NCBI GenBank assembly: GCA_033398695.1
Contig: CM065802.1
Coordinates: 13,592,739-13,656,738, forward strand
Reading direction: 5' to 3'
Length of the DNA: 64,000 nt
DNA from: Orobanche coerulescens
Taxonomy: Eukaryota > Streptophyta > Magnoliopsida > Lamiales > Orobanchaceae
Shown here one piece after another: positions 23,273-35,141 of the stretch. The notes beneath the pieces are model-generated. The model had not been told where the DNA came from. It made no database searches and was given only the letters and a program-made list of their open reading frames with translations. The position numbers and the translations under genes were made by a program. How positions within the stretch are numbered: position 1 is the first letter of the stretch; each line of letters starts with the position of its first letter.

Positions 23273-23496
23273 TGTTAAGAATTGTTGAAGTATATCACTT
23301 CTCGTAATGCGTAACAAGATAATGTATTATAATATGTGAATGACTATTATGCCCCTGATGTAATTATGTAATTACGATTGTGCCATCTGAAGTTTTCCTA
23401 TAAATAGGACTTCAGTTATTAATGAAAAACATACTTTAGAATCATTCTCTCTATTCTCTCGTTAAATTTTCTCTATAATATTTCAGTTTTATAACA
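23273..23496 (+). repeat. E1 3' LTR
   Basis: 224 bases, TGTTAAG...ATAACA, with TATA box CTATAAATA at 23398-23406. Its last 173 bases match 1-173. The first 50 bases differ from E2's LTR, so the two elements belong to different U3 subtypes. Confidence 0.92.
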
Positions 23497-24429
23497 ATTA
23501 TCACTTAATTTACTTGAGTTGGGTTTATTTTTCAATAAGCAATATAATATTTTGCCAAGAACCTCGTATAATCATAACGATAATTCCTGATTGTTGGATA
23601 TTAAGATTTATTTTTAGTCATTGTATATTAATTTAATAAGTTAATTAATTGTAAATAATAACAATTATTATAGAATCAACCAAATCTGGAAAAATTTGTA
23701 AAATTAGTCAAATTAAATAAATACTTTAAGTAATTTTTAAATAGCGATTTAATAAATTTGAAAAATATGAAAAAAAAAATGCTAAAATGATAAAGATAAA
23801 AAACTAAAAAGCTATACAATGAGATAAATAAAAATATAATTTTGTAATTAAGATTTAAATAATTAACTTAAAATGAAAACATTCAGAATTCCATTTGTTA
23901 TTTCGTAACCTTTCAAACTTTTAGTTTTATATTTTTAAATTAAAAAAATATAATTTAGAATTTAACATAGATGTCTAATTTTATTTCATTTATTTATCAT
24001 TAAAAAATAGTATTAGAATATTTCTATTTTTTTTTTGCTTTTATTTTAAGTAAAAATGAGTGAATAATATATCAAGAGTAAAATTGAGAGGTCATATTCC
24101 TAATTTACAATCCTTGAAAATTGGAAAATATGAAAATTTCACACATAAATTCAGAAAGAGGGAGTAATTTTTTGAAGACCTTACAATCTTTTTACTCCTA
24201 TTTGTTAAAGTTATTGACAAAATCCAGCAAACTTTCTAATTAAGAATACCAAAAAATCCTACATTTTTTTCTTATAAATTGTATGCAAGATATATTAAAA
24301 ATTATAAAGTAGTATTAATTTGTTAAATACTTTCAAAAAAGAACTTTGAAAATTTATATTCTTAGACTTATGTATTAAAATAAATATTTCTTTAATTTTT
24401 CTACTAAGACAATTAGTCATTAGCGGGGA
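23497..24429. other. AT-rich spacer, nothing recognised
   Basis: Flank to the right of E1, strongly AT-rich with homopolymer runs. I see no coding frame, repeat boundary or structured RNA. Confidence 0.6.
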
Positions 24430-25391
24430 CCACAAATGGTGAAAATCAAATCAAACCAAACATACACAGTTTATCCCACAGAGCAGGGTGTGAGGAGGGT
24501 AATATGTACGCAGATCATGCCCCTACTTATTACGATTGGGAGGTCAAGCTCAGTGAAGACCAAAACAGACAAAGAAAATATTGAGTGAAAAATACAAAGG
24601 GAAGCATATGATTCGAAAAAGCTCAATACCATACCTGAGCACATGACTTAATCCACATGGGACTTACCTAAGATGAGTTTGGCTACTACACTCCCGATGA
24701 ACGCAGCTCAAACAGAAGACAGGTTGACTCCGCGCACAGCTCTCTGTCAAAAATACACCACACGCAAAAGGCAATAGGATAAAATATACAATAAAAATAA
24801 AAATGCAATGCTCTAGGTCAAAGCTAACCGATACAACCCAACCCTGAGGCTCTCAACTACAGCACCACTCCCTACTAAAGAATCCACAACTCTGATCTGG
24901 CGCTTCCAAGCGCACCTATCAACAGTCATGGTCTCGGAAAGGTTTATGGCCTTCAAATCTAATCTCAGCTGCTCCTCCCACGTCCTCCTCGGTCTGCCTC
25001 TCCTATTCTCCCCGACAACCAATAAACTCTCGACCCTCATCACCGGAGCAGATGCCTGCCTCCTACGGACGTGGTCAAACCATCTCAATCTCCCTTCCTT
25101 TCGCTGAAATGGACGCCACTTCTAGCGTGTTCCTCAAAACCCCGTTCGAGATTCTATCTAACATCGGATTGCCGCTCTATAGAATTTATCTTTCAACTTT
25201 AGAGGGACTTTCTTGTCGCACAGGACCCCTGTCGCTGCTATCCACCTTAGCCACCCCGCCTTGATGCGATGAGTGACATCATCTTCACACTCACCTTCCT
25301 TCTGAATGATCGAACCCAAATACTTGAATTTATCCGTACGGAGTACGATCTGATCCGCAATCATTACCTCTACATCTTGGGGTTTCAATGC
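24430..25391 (-). mobile_element. RTE-type LINE, 5'-truncated relic
   Basis: A minus-strand C-terminal reverse transcriptase segment is followed by a 3' UTR whose conserved 'gatctgcgtacatattaccctcc...tgtgggat...gtatgtttgg' pattern is known from plant RTE-like LINE tails. It is 5'-truncated near 25391, as expected for target-primed reverse transcription. Exact ends and target duplication were not resolved. Confidence 0.7.
24813..25388 (-). pseudogene. LINE ORF2 C-terminal fragment
   Basis: Two minus-strand frames. 25388-25158 has FKYLGSIIQKEGECEDDVTHRI, then WIAATGVLCDKKVPLKLKDKFY, typical of LINE proteins downstream of the polymerase palm. 25088-24813 has RWFDHVRRR, RRGRPRRTWEEQL and the final AWKRQIRVVD. 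About 70 bases between them are out of frame. The polymerase catalytic motifs are absent because the element is truncated. It encodes nothing functional. Confidence 0.85.
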
Positions 25392-25735
25392 ATATGAAGG
25401 TATGAACTTGTGATAGATATATATAAAAAAATAATAATATACTATATATATTCTACTATAATTGCAACATCTGGACTTTCACGCTTGTCAATGCACAACT
25501 TTGAATATTAATATCTTAAATTATTTATTTTTAAAAATTATGAAAATTTGATATTTTAAAAATATATTTCGTAGTGAATCTAACAAGATCTCACATGACT
25601 ATATTTTTTCATATGTATGAATCACAAAAGATGGTCAAAAGACAGTATGTGAATAGTGTAATAGTCAACACATTGCAATAATAATAGAACGGAGGAAGTA
25701 AATATTTTGATCAATTTGTAACTTACTAACTTTTA
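25392..25735. other. AT-rich spacer, nothing recognised
   Basis: Between the LINE relic and the Tourist-like element. No gene or repeat boundary seen. Confidence 0.5.
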
Positions 25736-27049
25736 GGGGGCGTTTGGTTAACAGAATGATTTTTGAAGGAATGGAATCTGTCAAAGGAATTGGAATGTGG
25801 AAGGAATTGAAATGGAATGTTATAAGTTTGACCAAGCGTTTGGTTGACAGAAAACGGAATGTAACCTGTCAAATGAATTGGAATTTGTCTATTTGGTAAA
25901 CTAAGGAATTTGAATGAAATAATGAAGATTGACAAAAATGCCCTTTCTTGATAAATATTTTATTTATTTTTTACGTATAGTTATAATAAAATTAATATCT
26001 CATCTGAAAAGATAATGCTTAACTTTGGTGATTGAAATATATTTTTAATATTTATATTAATATTGATATTAATATTCTTAATATTAATATATATACATAA
26101 AATTTCTCAATATTAATACTAAAATTAATATTTCTCAAATATGTAAATAAGTAATATTAATATTAATAAATAATATTTTTAATATTAATATTTCTCAATA
26201 TATTTTTAATATTAATATTAATAAATAGTATTTTTAATATCAATATTAATATTATTTATACTAAAATTAATAGTTTTAAAATATGTAAATAATGTTTTCA
26301 ATATTAATATATTAATAATTAATATTTTTAATATTAATATTTCTCAATATATTTTTAATATTAATATTAATAAATAGTATTTTTAATATTAATGTTAATA
26401 CTAATATTAATATTATTACTAAAATTAATATTTTTAAAATATGTAAATACGTAATGTTTTTAATATTAATATATTAATATTTAATATTTAATATTTTTAA
26501 TATTAATATTAATAAATACTAATTTTAATATTAATATTCCTCAATATATTTGTAATATTAATATTAATAAATAGTATTTTTAATATTAATATTAATATTA
26601 ATGTTAATATTAATATTAATATTATTTATACGTAAAATTTCTCAATAATTAATATTTTTAAAATACGTAAAATACGTAAATAAGTAATACTTTCAATATT
26701 TTTAATATTAATATTAATATTTGTTTATTTTTAATATTAATATTTCTCAATATTTTTTATATTAATATTAATATTTAATATTTTTACATATAAATTATAA
26801 TAAAATTACTTTTTGACGAGTAGAGAAGGAATATGTTAGGTTTTTTTTTTGTAATTTGTATGAGATTCCAAAGGAATGGATTTAAATTCCTTCCTCAACA
26901 TGGAGGAATGATGAATTATGTGAATGGAGGATTTTATAGATTACATTCCTTGTAAACAACTAACCAAACATGATGATGAATTTGGTCAATGGAATTGCCC
27001 ATTCCAATTCCGCCCAATTCCGTCGGAATCCGACGAACCAAACGCCCCC
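25736..27049. mobile_element. Tourist/PIF-Harbinger-like non-autonomous element with AT satellite core
   Basis: Terminal inverted repeats GGGGGCGTTTGGTT / AACCAAACGCCCCC are flanked by the TTA duplication (25733-25735 and 27050-27052), as in PIF/Harbinger elements. The subterminal arms are rich in GGAATGGAATT motifs. The core (about 26030-26790) is a degenerate TAATATTAATATT array that enlarges the element to 1314 bases. No transposase. Confidence 0.9.
26030..26790. repeat. (TTAATATTAATA)n AT-rich array
   Basis: Irregular repetition of TTAATATTAATATT and AATATTTTTAATA with larger duplicated blocks such as 'tttctcaatatatttttaatattaat'. It is self-complementary. Located inside the Tourist-like element. 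Confidence 0.85.
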
Positions 27050-27052
27050 TTA

Positions 27053-28050
27053 ATACATTGCTTTCGAAATCATGTTGAATTATAAATTTGAATATGTGAT
27101 ATAACACCTATATTTTCGTATGGGAATTAGTATTACTGGTCTTTTACGTGGCCGTCTAGAATCAATGTTGAGATAGAATGACTATTATATTGTTTATTCT
27201 TGAATTAGCATTTCTTATTTTAAGATAAGAGATGGATATGAGAACTGCATTCAAATAAATAATCGAATCATTATCTTTTGTGATTTAGGACAATCGCTTC
27301 GGTTGTTCTACACTTCTACCTCAATTGTCATATTTCAAAGAATAATTTTATTTAACAGAAGTCCATATTTAAAATATAATATCTAATCAAAATATACAAA
27401 ATATATCTTAAATTGGTTGAAAAAATAATTAAAAAACATGGGAGTATATATGGTTTTAAAAGGATAGCATATTTATTAATTGAATTAAAAATAAAATATT
27501 GCAAGCTCACTAAACTACACCCTGAGAAGGGAATAATAATTACTACTATTTAATAAAAACTAGATAAACTCTGTCATTTTCAAAGTGTAGGGCTTTTATC
27601 ATGATAGTTCCCTTAAAATAACAATCTAAATTTCAAGTAATGATTCAATTTCTACATTATTGGTAGATATGATATGATATTATTGTCAAAACAAAAAAAA
27701 AAAATTGAGTTGGGACCCAACCGATGACTGTAAGTGTATGCATGCCTGAGATGATTTTTTTGTTAATCGCATACGTGTCATAGATTCATTTGCACAACAT
27801 AATTAGTATGGAATGATTACATTCGACGGATAGTATGGTGTTCATATAGGGATGGGATCCCCACATCACCGTACTGTGTACTGCTGTGCGTCGGATGAAA
27901 TATGTGATCAGATGACTGACAATGTGGGTGTATGTGATCAGATGACTGACAATGCACAACATGGTGCTGTCACTGCAGAGGATCTCATCCCGTTTATATA
28001 TGGGGAGTTCATACATATGGGTAGAAAGCAAATACCAAAATTACTAGTTA
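27053..28050. other. spacer, no gene seen
   Basis: AT-rich sequence. Near 27899-27956 there is a direct duplication of 'tatgtgatcagatgactgacaatg' separated by 'tggg'-type sequence. An 85-codon open frame here (27852-28109) has no recognisable motif and runs into the inverted-repeat element, so I do not call it. Confidence 0.5.
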
Positions 28051-28167
28051 GGGGTATGAATTATCTCAAATTATATATTTATGATAATAATTTTTTTTAT
28101 ATTATTTAGGACATGAACTTGCTGGCATGTCCGCTAAGTGACACGTGCCACCTTTTGATTGGTCCAC

Positions 28168-28201
<34 letters not shown>

Positions 28202-29292
28202 TAAAAATCTAAGAAATATAAAATAAAAAATCTAAATTTTTTTAAAAAAATTCAAATTTTATTTTTTTAAAAAAAATCTGGAAATATTAATATTAAAAAT
28301 TGAATATTTTTATTTAAGGTTCGAAAATATAAAATAAAAAATTAAAAAATCTAGATGACTTATACACTGTTTTTTAAAAAAATTGGAATATTATTTTTCA
28401 TAAATAAATAAAAATTGAATTATTACTTTTTTTTTAAAAAAACTGCTAGTTTTTTTTCTATTTTTTTTTACTTTTCATAGAAAAATATTTTATTTTTAAA
28501 AAAATTGTAAAAAAATAGATTAATAAAAATTAATAAAAACATTCGATTTCTATTTTTTTTTATTTCTTATTTTTGAACTTTAAATAAAAACATCCGATTT
28601 TTAATATTAATATTCCAGATTTTTCTTTAAAAAAAATAAAGTTTGGATTTTTTAAAAGTTTCTAGATTTTTATTTTTATATTTTTAGACTTTTATATTTT
28701 TATTATTTTTTATTATTATTACGTGGATCAATCAAAAGGTGACACATGTCACTTAACGGACAGGTCAGCAAGTCAATTAAATTTAACTGACCGATTTTCA
28801 CGGATATTCTAACTTTTTTTTTTTGATAACTAGGTGATCCCAGCTTAGCCGGACTAATCCTAGTCCCTCAATGAACCCACTCCTAACCCATTGAGAGAAG
28901 TAAATCGCGAGTCGCTCGAGCAATTCCAGGGTTCCCAATGCCTTTTCTGTACACTTCTGCGCACAAGGAGAAACCCTTAACTGATTAACACTGTGTTCCA
29001 AAGACGCTTCTGGGAGAATAACATCGATGTCAAGACCTCCGGGTTCCCAGCAAGGAAATACTCCCACACTGCCGCTTGACGCGAGATTAAACATTGATTA
29101 GCGGTTGCTTGAGCTATCCCGGGGAGCTAGAGGATCATAAAGAGAAAAACTTCATCTTTCACCTCCTTTGGTGGGGTTAGAACCCAAGACCTCTCCAAAG
29201 GAGTGTCTTGGGAGTAGGCGTCCTACCACTGGACCACCCACCCTTCCCCACGGATATTCTAACTTAGTTGGACGGAAACGAGTTCATACCCC
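28051..29292. mobile_element. long inverted-repeat element, unclassified MITE
   Basis: The ends are GGGGTATGAA and its complement, flanked by TA on both sides (28049-28050 and 29293-29294). The arms match over roughly 250 bases: 'gctaagtgacacgtgccaccttttgatt' on the left and its complement near 28720-28770 on the right, followed by ATAATAATA runs. Without the inner SINE it is about 790 bases. The TA duplication would fit a mariner-like origin, but the family is not clear. Confidence 0.65.
28816..29248 (-). mobile_element. tRNA-derived SINE inserted in the inverted-repeat element
   Basis: The minus strand starts GGGTGGGTGGTCCAGTGGTAGGACG (a box-A-like tRNA head) with GGTTCTAACCC as box B, and ends in an A-run (plus-strand T-run at 28814-28824). 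It is flanked by an exact 17-base duplication, CACGGATATTCTAACTT (28799-28815 and 29249-29265), a hallmark of LINE-assisted insertion. The 98-codon frame inside (29094-28798) is not a gene. Confidence 0.9.
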
Positions 29293-29294
29293 TA

Positions 29295-30283
29295 ATTGGT
29301 AACTTTTGCCAAAACAAATTGCATTTAAGTTTACAATTGGGGGTTCGAAAAGATGGCAAAATGAAAATTGCATTTGGGTTGCAACTTATAACTAATCAAA
29401 TTGCAGTCCCATTATTTACGGAAGTTTCAAGTTCATGCATCGTCTCTTATATTTTGAGAATCAGAACATTTTTTACCTTTGTAAATGATCTTAAAAGTAC
29501 AAAAAAAACTAAAAACACCAAAGCTTAATCAAGTCCAATAAATTACGAAATAAGCGCAATAAAATAATTTATTTCATATTCAAGAACATTATAGTCAAGA
29601 GAAATCTTATAGAATATGTGTAAAATTATGTACAAACAAAATCTTCAAAACTTAAATATTGATAGTCCCAATCAATCCACTCATAGAGCTTTCACGATAA
29701 CTTAAGTCCTAACCCCCCTCCAAGGACAATCATAGAAAATCTCTCAATATTATGCATTAAGTAATGAAGATGTCAAGTTCTTAAAATTATTCAATTTCAA
29801 AGATGTTTTCTTGAAATCATGGTCAATATCCCGATAATATGAACCTCCCCGATCAAGTGTATCCCATATGCGCCCATATTTTATTAAACAAAGTTAAAAA
29901 CCACCATTGACTTGCCTATCGTCTACCATCTCTACCATTAATTGTGCATGCAAATTTACGAATTAAAAGTATCTTTTATGTGGTTGCAATATAGACTATT
30001 TGGTCGGGACAAGATAAGTATGACTAAAGTAACGTGACTTGAGCATTTTAAAATTAAGATGCCAAACAACCACTCCACCTATCACTAAGTAACTTAAAAG
30101 TTTTCAAAATTGAAACAAGCTTCTCTCATCCATTCTCAAATCAAAAGAACACTTTTTAGCATTGAAAATCACGTGGCCTATGTGCACCCGTGGCTACCTG
30201 TAGATTTCCTAAGTCCCTAATATTGTCAATCATCGCCAACGGTGTGATCGGAGAAGAAAATCATCATCATCGTTTTGTAGAAA
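29295..30283. other. spacer, nothing recognised
   Basis: A-rich sequence between the inverted-repeat element and the tandem duplication. No gene or repeat boundary was identified. Confidence 0.5.
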
Positions 30284-30285
30284 AA

Positions 30286-31892
30286 TGAGGCGCCATTCGT
30301 AGGCTAATCTGCACGATCTTCATCATGGGCCGAAAGGAACATATTGCCTGGTGGGGGGGGGGGTTTCCTTTGGCTTAAGGTTGACCTTAACAAGCCCCTT
30401 ATCGGAAGTACCCTCTCGCATTTGTAGCCACTTTCTCGAAATGCTTGGTTAATATCTTTGTGATGGCCGTTATCGTTGCTTCAAGTGTACGAGCTAAAAT
30501 ATAGAGCTCCCACTGAGATATCGTACCCGTATCCTTCCGGCCCTACATGGTGCTCGCAATCACCTTGTGAAGATATCAAAGAATATGATTACGAAGGCAC
30601 GAGCATTTTTAGCTCTTTTTCACACATAAAGTCGATCTCCAGTTTTGGGGAATTCGACCATAACCTTGTTGTAATAGAAAATGAAGCGGAAGCGTGGTTT
30701 GATGGGAAAGTTGTTATTTGTGTTTAAAACATCCGAGCATAATATCTGTTAAGACTTACTGATTAACTAATTATTAGAATACTAAACAATTTAAACAAAA
30801 CTTATTATTTATGTGGTATATTTATTGAGAATGAAAAATATTCTAATCTAGATCTAAGAGATCCTAGAATATTTACACTTTGAATTGAAGTGGTTGTTCT
30901 TGATCTCTTCTTTTAGAGCACCTACATTGTTTCCTCGCATAGATACAAGTGTAGTATGAGCTACAAGCTACCAGATCTCCTTGAACACCATGTGGGTCGA
31001 TCGGCTTTTAAGAGGACGTCTCTCGAATTTTTATTTCCTCATTTGAACCTCACCCTTCATTTTAAGGCTATGTCATTGATGTGTTATTCAAATTGTAAAA
31101 TCAAAGACACAAATCAAGACTTACAATTAAAACACATAGAAAAAAGGTTGACTCTCTTGTATGACACACACAAATTGGTCGTCCCCTTTGTTATTTATAT
31201 GCATTATGGGCTACACTAGGGATCTTAAGGAAGATTAGGGCAATAGCTCCTAGTAGATCACAAGCTTCCATATTAAGCCATTCATAATACGTTGAGTCTA
31301 CTAATGTCAGTTCAATCCACTAAGGAGTTAATATTTTCTACTCATATCTCAATTTACCAAACTCGGACTCCTTTTCAAATTAATTATTTCTTTTGTTTAA
31401 GATGTCAATGCCACTAATTAGTTTAATCTACTGAGAGTTTTAATTAATTAATTATTTGTCCAAGAGTCGTACTACTAGAACCTTATTATTACATCAAAAA
31501 TTAATTCAACTGCAAAATATAATATAATAATAATTATTTTCGAGCTCCTCAAGGAGACATCATCAACGAGTCAAGACACGATTTTTAGCTATAATATTAA
31601 CTGTCATGTAAATAATATTATTGCCCCAAACACCGAGCATACTAAGTCAATCAATGTGACTCACCTACGATAAATCAAAGTAATAAATATTATAAATCCA
31701 CAATTAGATATTAGAGTTAAGAAATAATAATTGTCCGAGATTTATGTATTTCGTATATTCAACACATAGAAATTATCTCACTGTGTTCTAGTTCAACATA
31801 TGCAAATACGCTAATGTACTAATAGTCGAGACCAACTATTTTCAAACGCGCATTACAACCAACCCCTCACATAATTTGTCTAATATTATATA
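30286..31892 (+). other. left part of copy A, no supported gene
   Basis: Matches 49740-51569 apart from the CACTA fragment. It includes the G-run and 'aagccccttatcgg' block. Open frames at 30476-30727 and 30956-31219 are not conserved in copy B, where the first has an early TGA (TACATGG to TTGATGG). It may be a relic of an unrecognised transposon. Confidence 0.5.
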
Positions 31893-32361
31893 TATTAGAG
31901 ATTACTCGTGCTATAGTGGCACGATGGTGGTGAGATAATTGAATTAAAATAATTAAATTACTAGATTACTTGTTTGGAAAAAAATATTGGCTCCTAAAAT
32001 TCTACCGGCAGCCGAATGGCCTGTTGTAAAAAAAGAAAAAATCCACCCGCCAGAGATGGCCCGCCGGAAAGCAGGCCGCCCTCCGGAGTAAAAAAAAAGA
32101 AAAAAGAAAAACTGGCCAGCTGTTGGAAGTCTCCTGCGACCGCGGCCCTGCCGGAAAAAATTGATCGGCTGGGTGTCCGTCGGGGTTCTCCATAATTTTT
32201 TTAAAAATTAAATTTCCTTTTAATTTAATTTAATATTTTAGGAGTATTTTTTTAAAATATATTGTTGTTGAATATTTAATAATGTTATTATTTTTAAGTA
32301 TTATTAAATTCAACATAGCAAGAAAAAGGAAGAGAAAGAAGGGGTAAAATAATCTTTTTTT
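31893..32361 (+). repeat. GC-punctuated repeat unit (copy A)
   Basis: The head 'gagattactcgtgc...gataattgaattaaaataattaaattactagattacttg' is followed by GC-rich GCCGG-type blocks split by A-runs, then an AT tail ending 'ttcaacatagcaagaaaaaggaag'. Same family as 53085-53264 and 61345-64000. The family is not recognised. Confidence 0.6.
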
Positions 32362-32638
32362 TTTGGTAAAACACCAATATTTTAATAAGACACCGATAAT
32401 GTGCTTCTATGTAACACCAATGCACTATATTATCTACAATATAAAATAACTAGGTGATATTTGCATAATCTGTGATGTGGATTAATATAGGAAATGTATT
32501 ACGAAATTATAATTAATAATCTCATAAATAATATAAAAAGATAATATACTAATGATATAAAATATATTTTACATTATACAACTCCAGGACATCATCCTCC
32601 AATAAATTTCACGCGGGAACATGTTAATATAAACTCTC

Positions 32639-32851
32639 TGTTATAAAAACACAATGAAAGTGACATTTCAATTACCCTTTTGTTTTTATATAGTGTGATG
32701 ACTATTATGCCGATGTAATTATGTAATTACGATTGTGACATCTGAAGTTTTCCTATAAATAGGACTTCAATTATTAATGAAAATTACACCTGAGAATCAT
32801 TCTCTATTTTCTCTCTAAATTCCCTCTCTATAATATTCCAATTTTATAACA
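32639..32851 (+). repeat. E2 5' LTR
   Basis: 213 bases, TGTTATAAAAAC...ATAACA, nearly identical to 47342-47558 with small deletions. TATA box CTATAAATA at 32753-32761 sits within an inverted repeat, as in E1. Confidence 0.92.
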
Positions 32852-32865
32852 CGTTATCAGCACGA

Positions 32866-33955
32866 CATCTACCCAACTGAGTAATATGATGAAAGTATGC
32901 TCTACAGTTGCATCTTATAGATGATCCTATGTATCTGAAATCTAATTATTACAACAAATCTCACAACTTCTCTACAAGGATTTCTTAATCTAAATTACAA
33001 AAATCTTCCATTGTTTTAATCCAACATGCATACCAACTTAACACATCAATTATGAAACTAAACCATGGCTATCACTTGTTTGCCGCACAGATTTGTGTTT
33101 TCACAAAACTCAATTCACGAAATGATTGAAACCTGTTAATACTCAATTCATCAAATGATTGCAATCGGAGTATAAGAATCGAACAACATACTCCAGTTCA
33201 TAAATCAAAAATCCAATATCTGTCAAAATTACAATTTCAAAAATCACAGCTTATCCACTACCCATCTATCGATGCCGTTGTCCGCTTTCTTAAAAAAAAA
33301 ATGATCGGGAACAATAAAAAAAAAAAACTGATCGCCGCTGCCGTTGCTGGTTCATAACCGCCCGATCCGATCACCTAAGACCATGACAACAGAAACAATA
33401 AACTTCGGACATCATCATCGGAACATCCTTCGCTGGAGAATCGGGATCTGAGCTGTGTATTTACAAGTCCGGTCGATGGACGCCTACATCCGAGTCAAAC
33501 CAGTCCAGACCGATCGTTATTAGTCATCGTCTAGGGATTCTCACCCGATACTCCATAGTCTCCACCGTACAAATCAGAGTGTCCGCCGCCGCCCGCGATG
33601 AACTACCACCAATCTCCGGTTGAAGCTCTGCTGTCATATTCGACGGAGAATCCAGCGCGCCTCCACCAATCATCTACCTGGTCGACCGGACAGATACATC
33701 GATCCGGCAGCAGCTTCGGTTTTGACCAATGAAGAAAGAAATTATTTGCAGGTATGTCTTTGTTTGTTTTCATGTGTGTTACACAGAGACGATCAGAAAG
33801 TAGTAAATAAATAAGAAAATATAAATAAAATTAAAAAAGAGAGGAAGATGTCAGCACATAGCGGGTTGTCCGCAAAAGCAGAAGAAAGAAAAAAATTGAA
33901 AACCTCATTCATGTTTGAAGTAAACGGAAACTGACAAGAAAATTTGATAAAATAA
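32866..33955 (+). other. E2 variable 5' segment (not shared with E1)
   Basis: About 1.1 kb that differs from the E1 segment. The right half (33260-33750) is GC-rich and looks exon-like, ending 'gaagaaagaaattatttgcag' then 'gtatgtctttg', a good splice-donor context. A 64-codon frame (33620-33814) has no known motif. I infer captured host transcript sequence, but the source gene is unknown. Confidence 0.4.
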
Positions 33956-34496
33956 TAAAAGAATAAAATATTCTTTTAATTTATTGAATTATACAATCAT
34001 TTTTCTTACATATAAGATACATATGCTATCAGAATTAATTTTCCTTGATACCATCGTGATTCATTTTACGATAGCTTCAATTTGACACTAATATTGATAT
34101 GGGTAGTAACTCTTTTCATATATGTCATTGTTAAATTTATTAAAATGTGCGAATTAATATCCAACTTCGAAAATCGCAAAGATTTATACATACCATTACA
34201 CTTGCTATTAACGGCAGTCGATATTTCGACCTATACCTTGACGATGACCATTTTGAGGAATTGATTGGATGATCCTGCTCTGGTAGAAGCATTTAATTAT
34301 TTTGCAGTTTAAATTATGTCTCTTACTTATCTCAAAGTGGTGGTTTAAAACCACATATTTATTGCGTTTATTTTATATAATTATAATACCTCCCATGTGA
34401 TGAGCTCAATTATCACAAGAGGGATGGTTTTACATGTACGCAATTTATATGTTATATATCACCATCGTTGTTGGTTATACCACATGAATGGTTCAT
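33956..34496 (+). other. E2 non-coding internal sequence
   Basis: Homologous to E1 956-1856 and 2490-2600. It carries one 'tgatgagctcaattatcacaagagggatgg' unit and lacks the hAT element, showing the empty site. Confidence 0.6.
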
Positions 34497-34670
34497 AAAT
34501 CCTGCTCTCGAAGAAGAAGCAGTTGATAAAAATAAATCCTACTCTGGAGAAGTAGTTGATCGATTATCTAAATCCTGCTCTGAAGAAGCAGTTGAAAGAA
34601 ATAAATCCTACTCTGAAGAAGTAGTTGATCAATGATTCAAATCCTGCTCTCGAAGAAGAAGCAGTTGGTG
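34497..34670 (+). repeat. tandem repeat of ctgaagaagcagttga units in E2
   Basis: The same array as E1 2600-2800. Confidence 0.8.
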
Positions 34671-35141
34671 GATATAATATCCGATCTCCATGATTAAACA
34701 CGAACAGAGAAAATTGAGGAAGTGATACCATAAGCTATCACCGATTAATTAAAGAAAATCCCATGCAAACTGCATGGTGGGATCATTTGACAAGTGATAT
34801 GGAAAACTATCACTGGAAAATAATTACTCAATAAATCCCATGTTGATTATATCACATGGTGGGATCATTGAAATCATATTGATTGACAATATTTATGGGG
34901 AAACATATATCACATATTTGTGAAAATAATGTATTTGCATAAAAGCAAAAGAAGAACTTATTATTGCTCTAGAAGAAGCACACAGTAGTCGAAGTGAAAA
35001 TATCGAAACTAGCTGAAAGGCAGTAAACACTCGACAATATGAAACGCGAAAAAGAAAATACATATGAAACCCATAAAAAGAGAAGGGGTGCGCCTCGAGA
35101 GTATAAAACTCCGTAACTCTGCCACCCCCTGGCATCAGGGT
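34671..35141 (+). other. E2 non-coding region downstream of antisense LOG frame
   Basis: Homologous to E1 2801-3239. No gene seen. Confidence 0.5.

Larger units (their letters stand above)
1..23496 (+). mobile_element. E1: non-autonomous copia-derived LTR element with antisense LOG-like cargo
   Basis: The left end matches positions 23324-23496, so the window starts about 51 bases inside the 5' LTR. A primer-site-like sequence follows the left LTR and a purine tract (TTCAAGGGGGAG) precedes the right LTR, which gives plus orientation. Subtracting G1 (4680-21258), the hAT MITE (1857-2489) and their target duplications leaves about 6.3 kb, nearly the same as E2 (about 6.3 kb). No gag or intact pol is visible; only a short integrase-like relic remains near 21660-21830. 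The cargo is a LOG-like pseudogene and ORF1, both on the minus strand. Copia ancestry is inferred from that relic and from the repeated 'gttttcct-caaggttttaa-gaggca' 3' region known from plant copia elements. The left target duplication lies outside the window. Confidence 0.8.

Noticed and set aside
24813..25388. Intact host reverse-transcriptase-like gene
   Set aside because: The two halves are out of frame, truncated, and followed by a LINE-type 3' UTR, so it is a relic.
28798..29094. 98-codon minus-strand frame
   Set aside because: Lies inside the SINE body and includes its T-run and target duplication.
29221..29248. Possible tRNA gene (tRNA-like box A and B)
   Set aside because: It is the head of the SINE on the minus strand. 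Full tRNA arms are absent and it is followed by a SINE body and A-tail.
30476..31219. Two open frames (83 and 87 codons) in copy A
   Set aside because: The duplicate copy at about 49930-50660 does not keep them (early TGA), and no family motif is visible.
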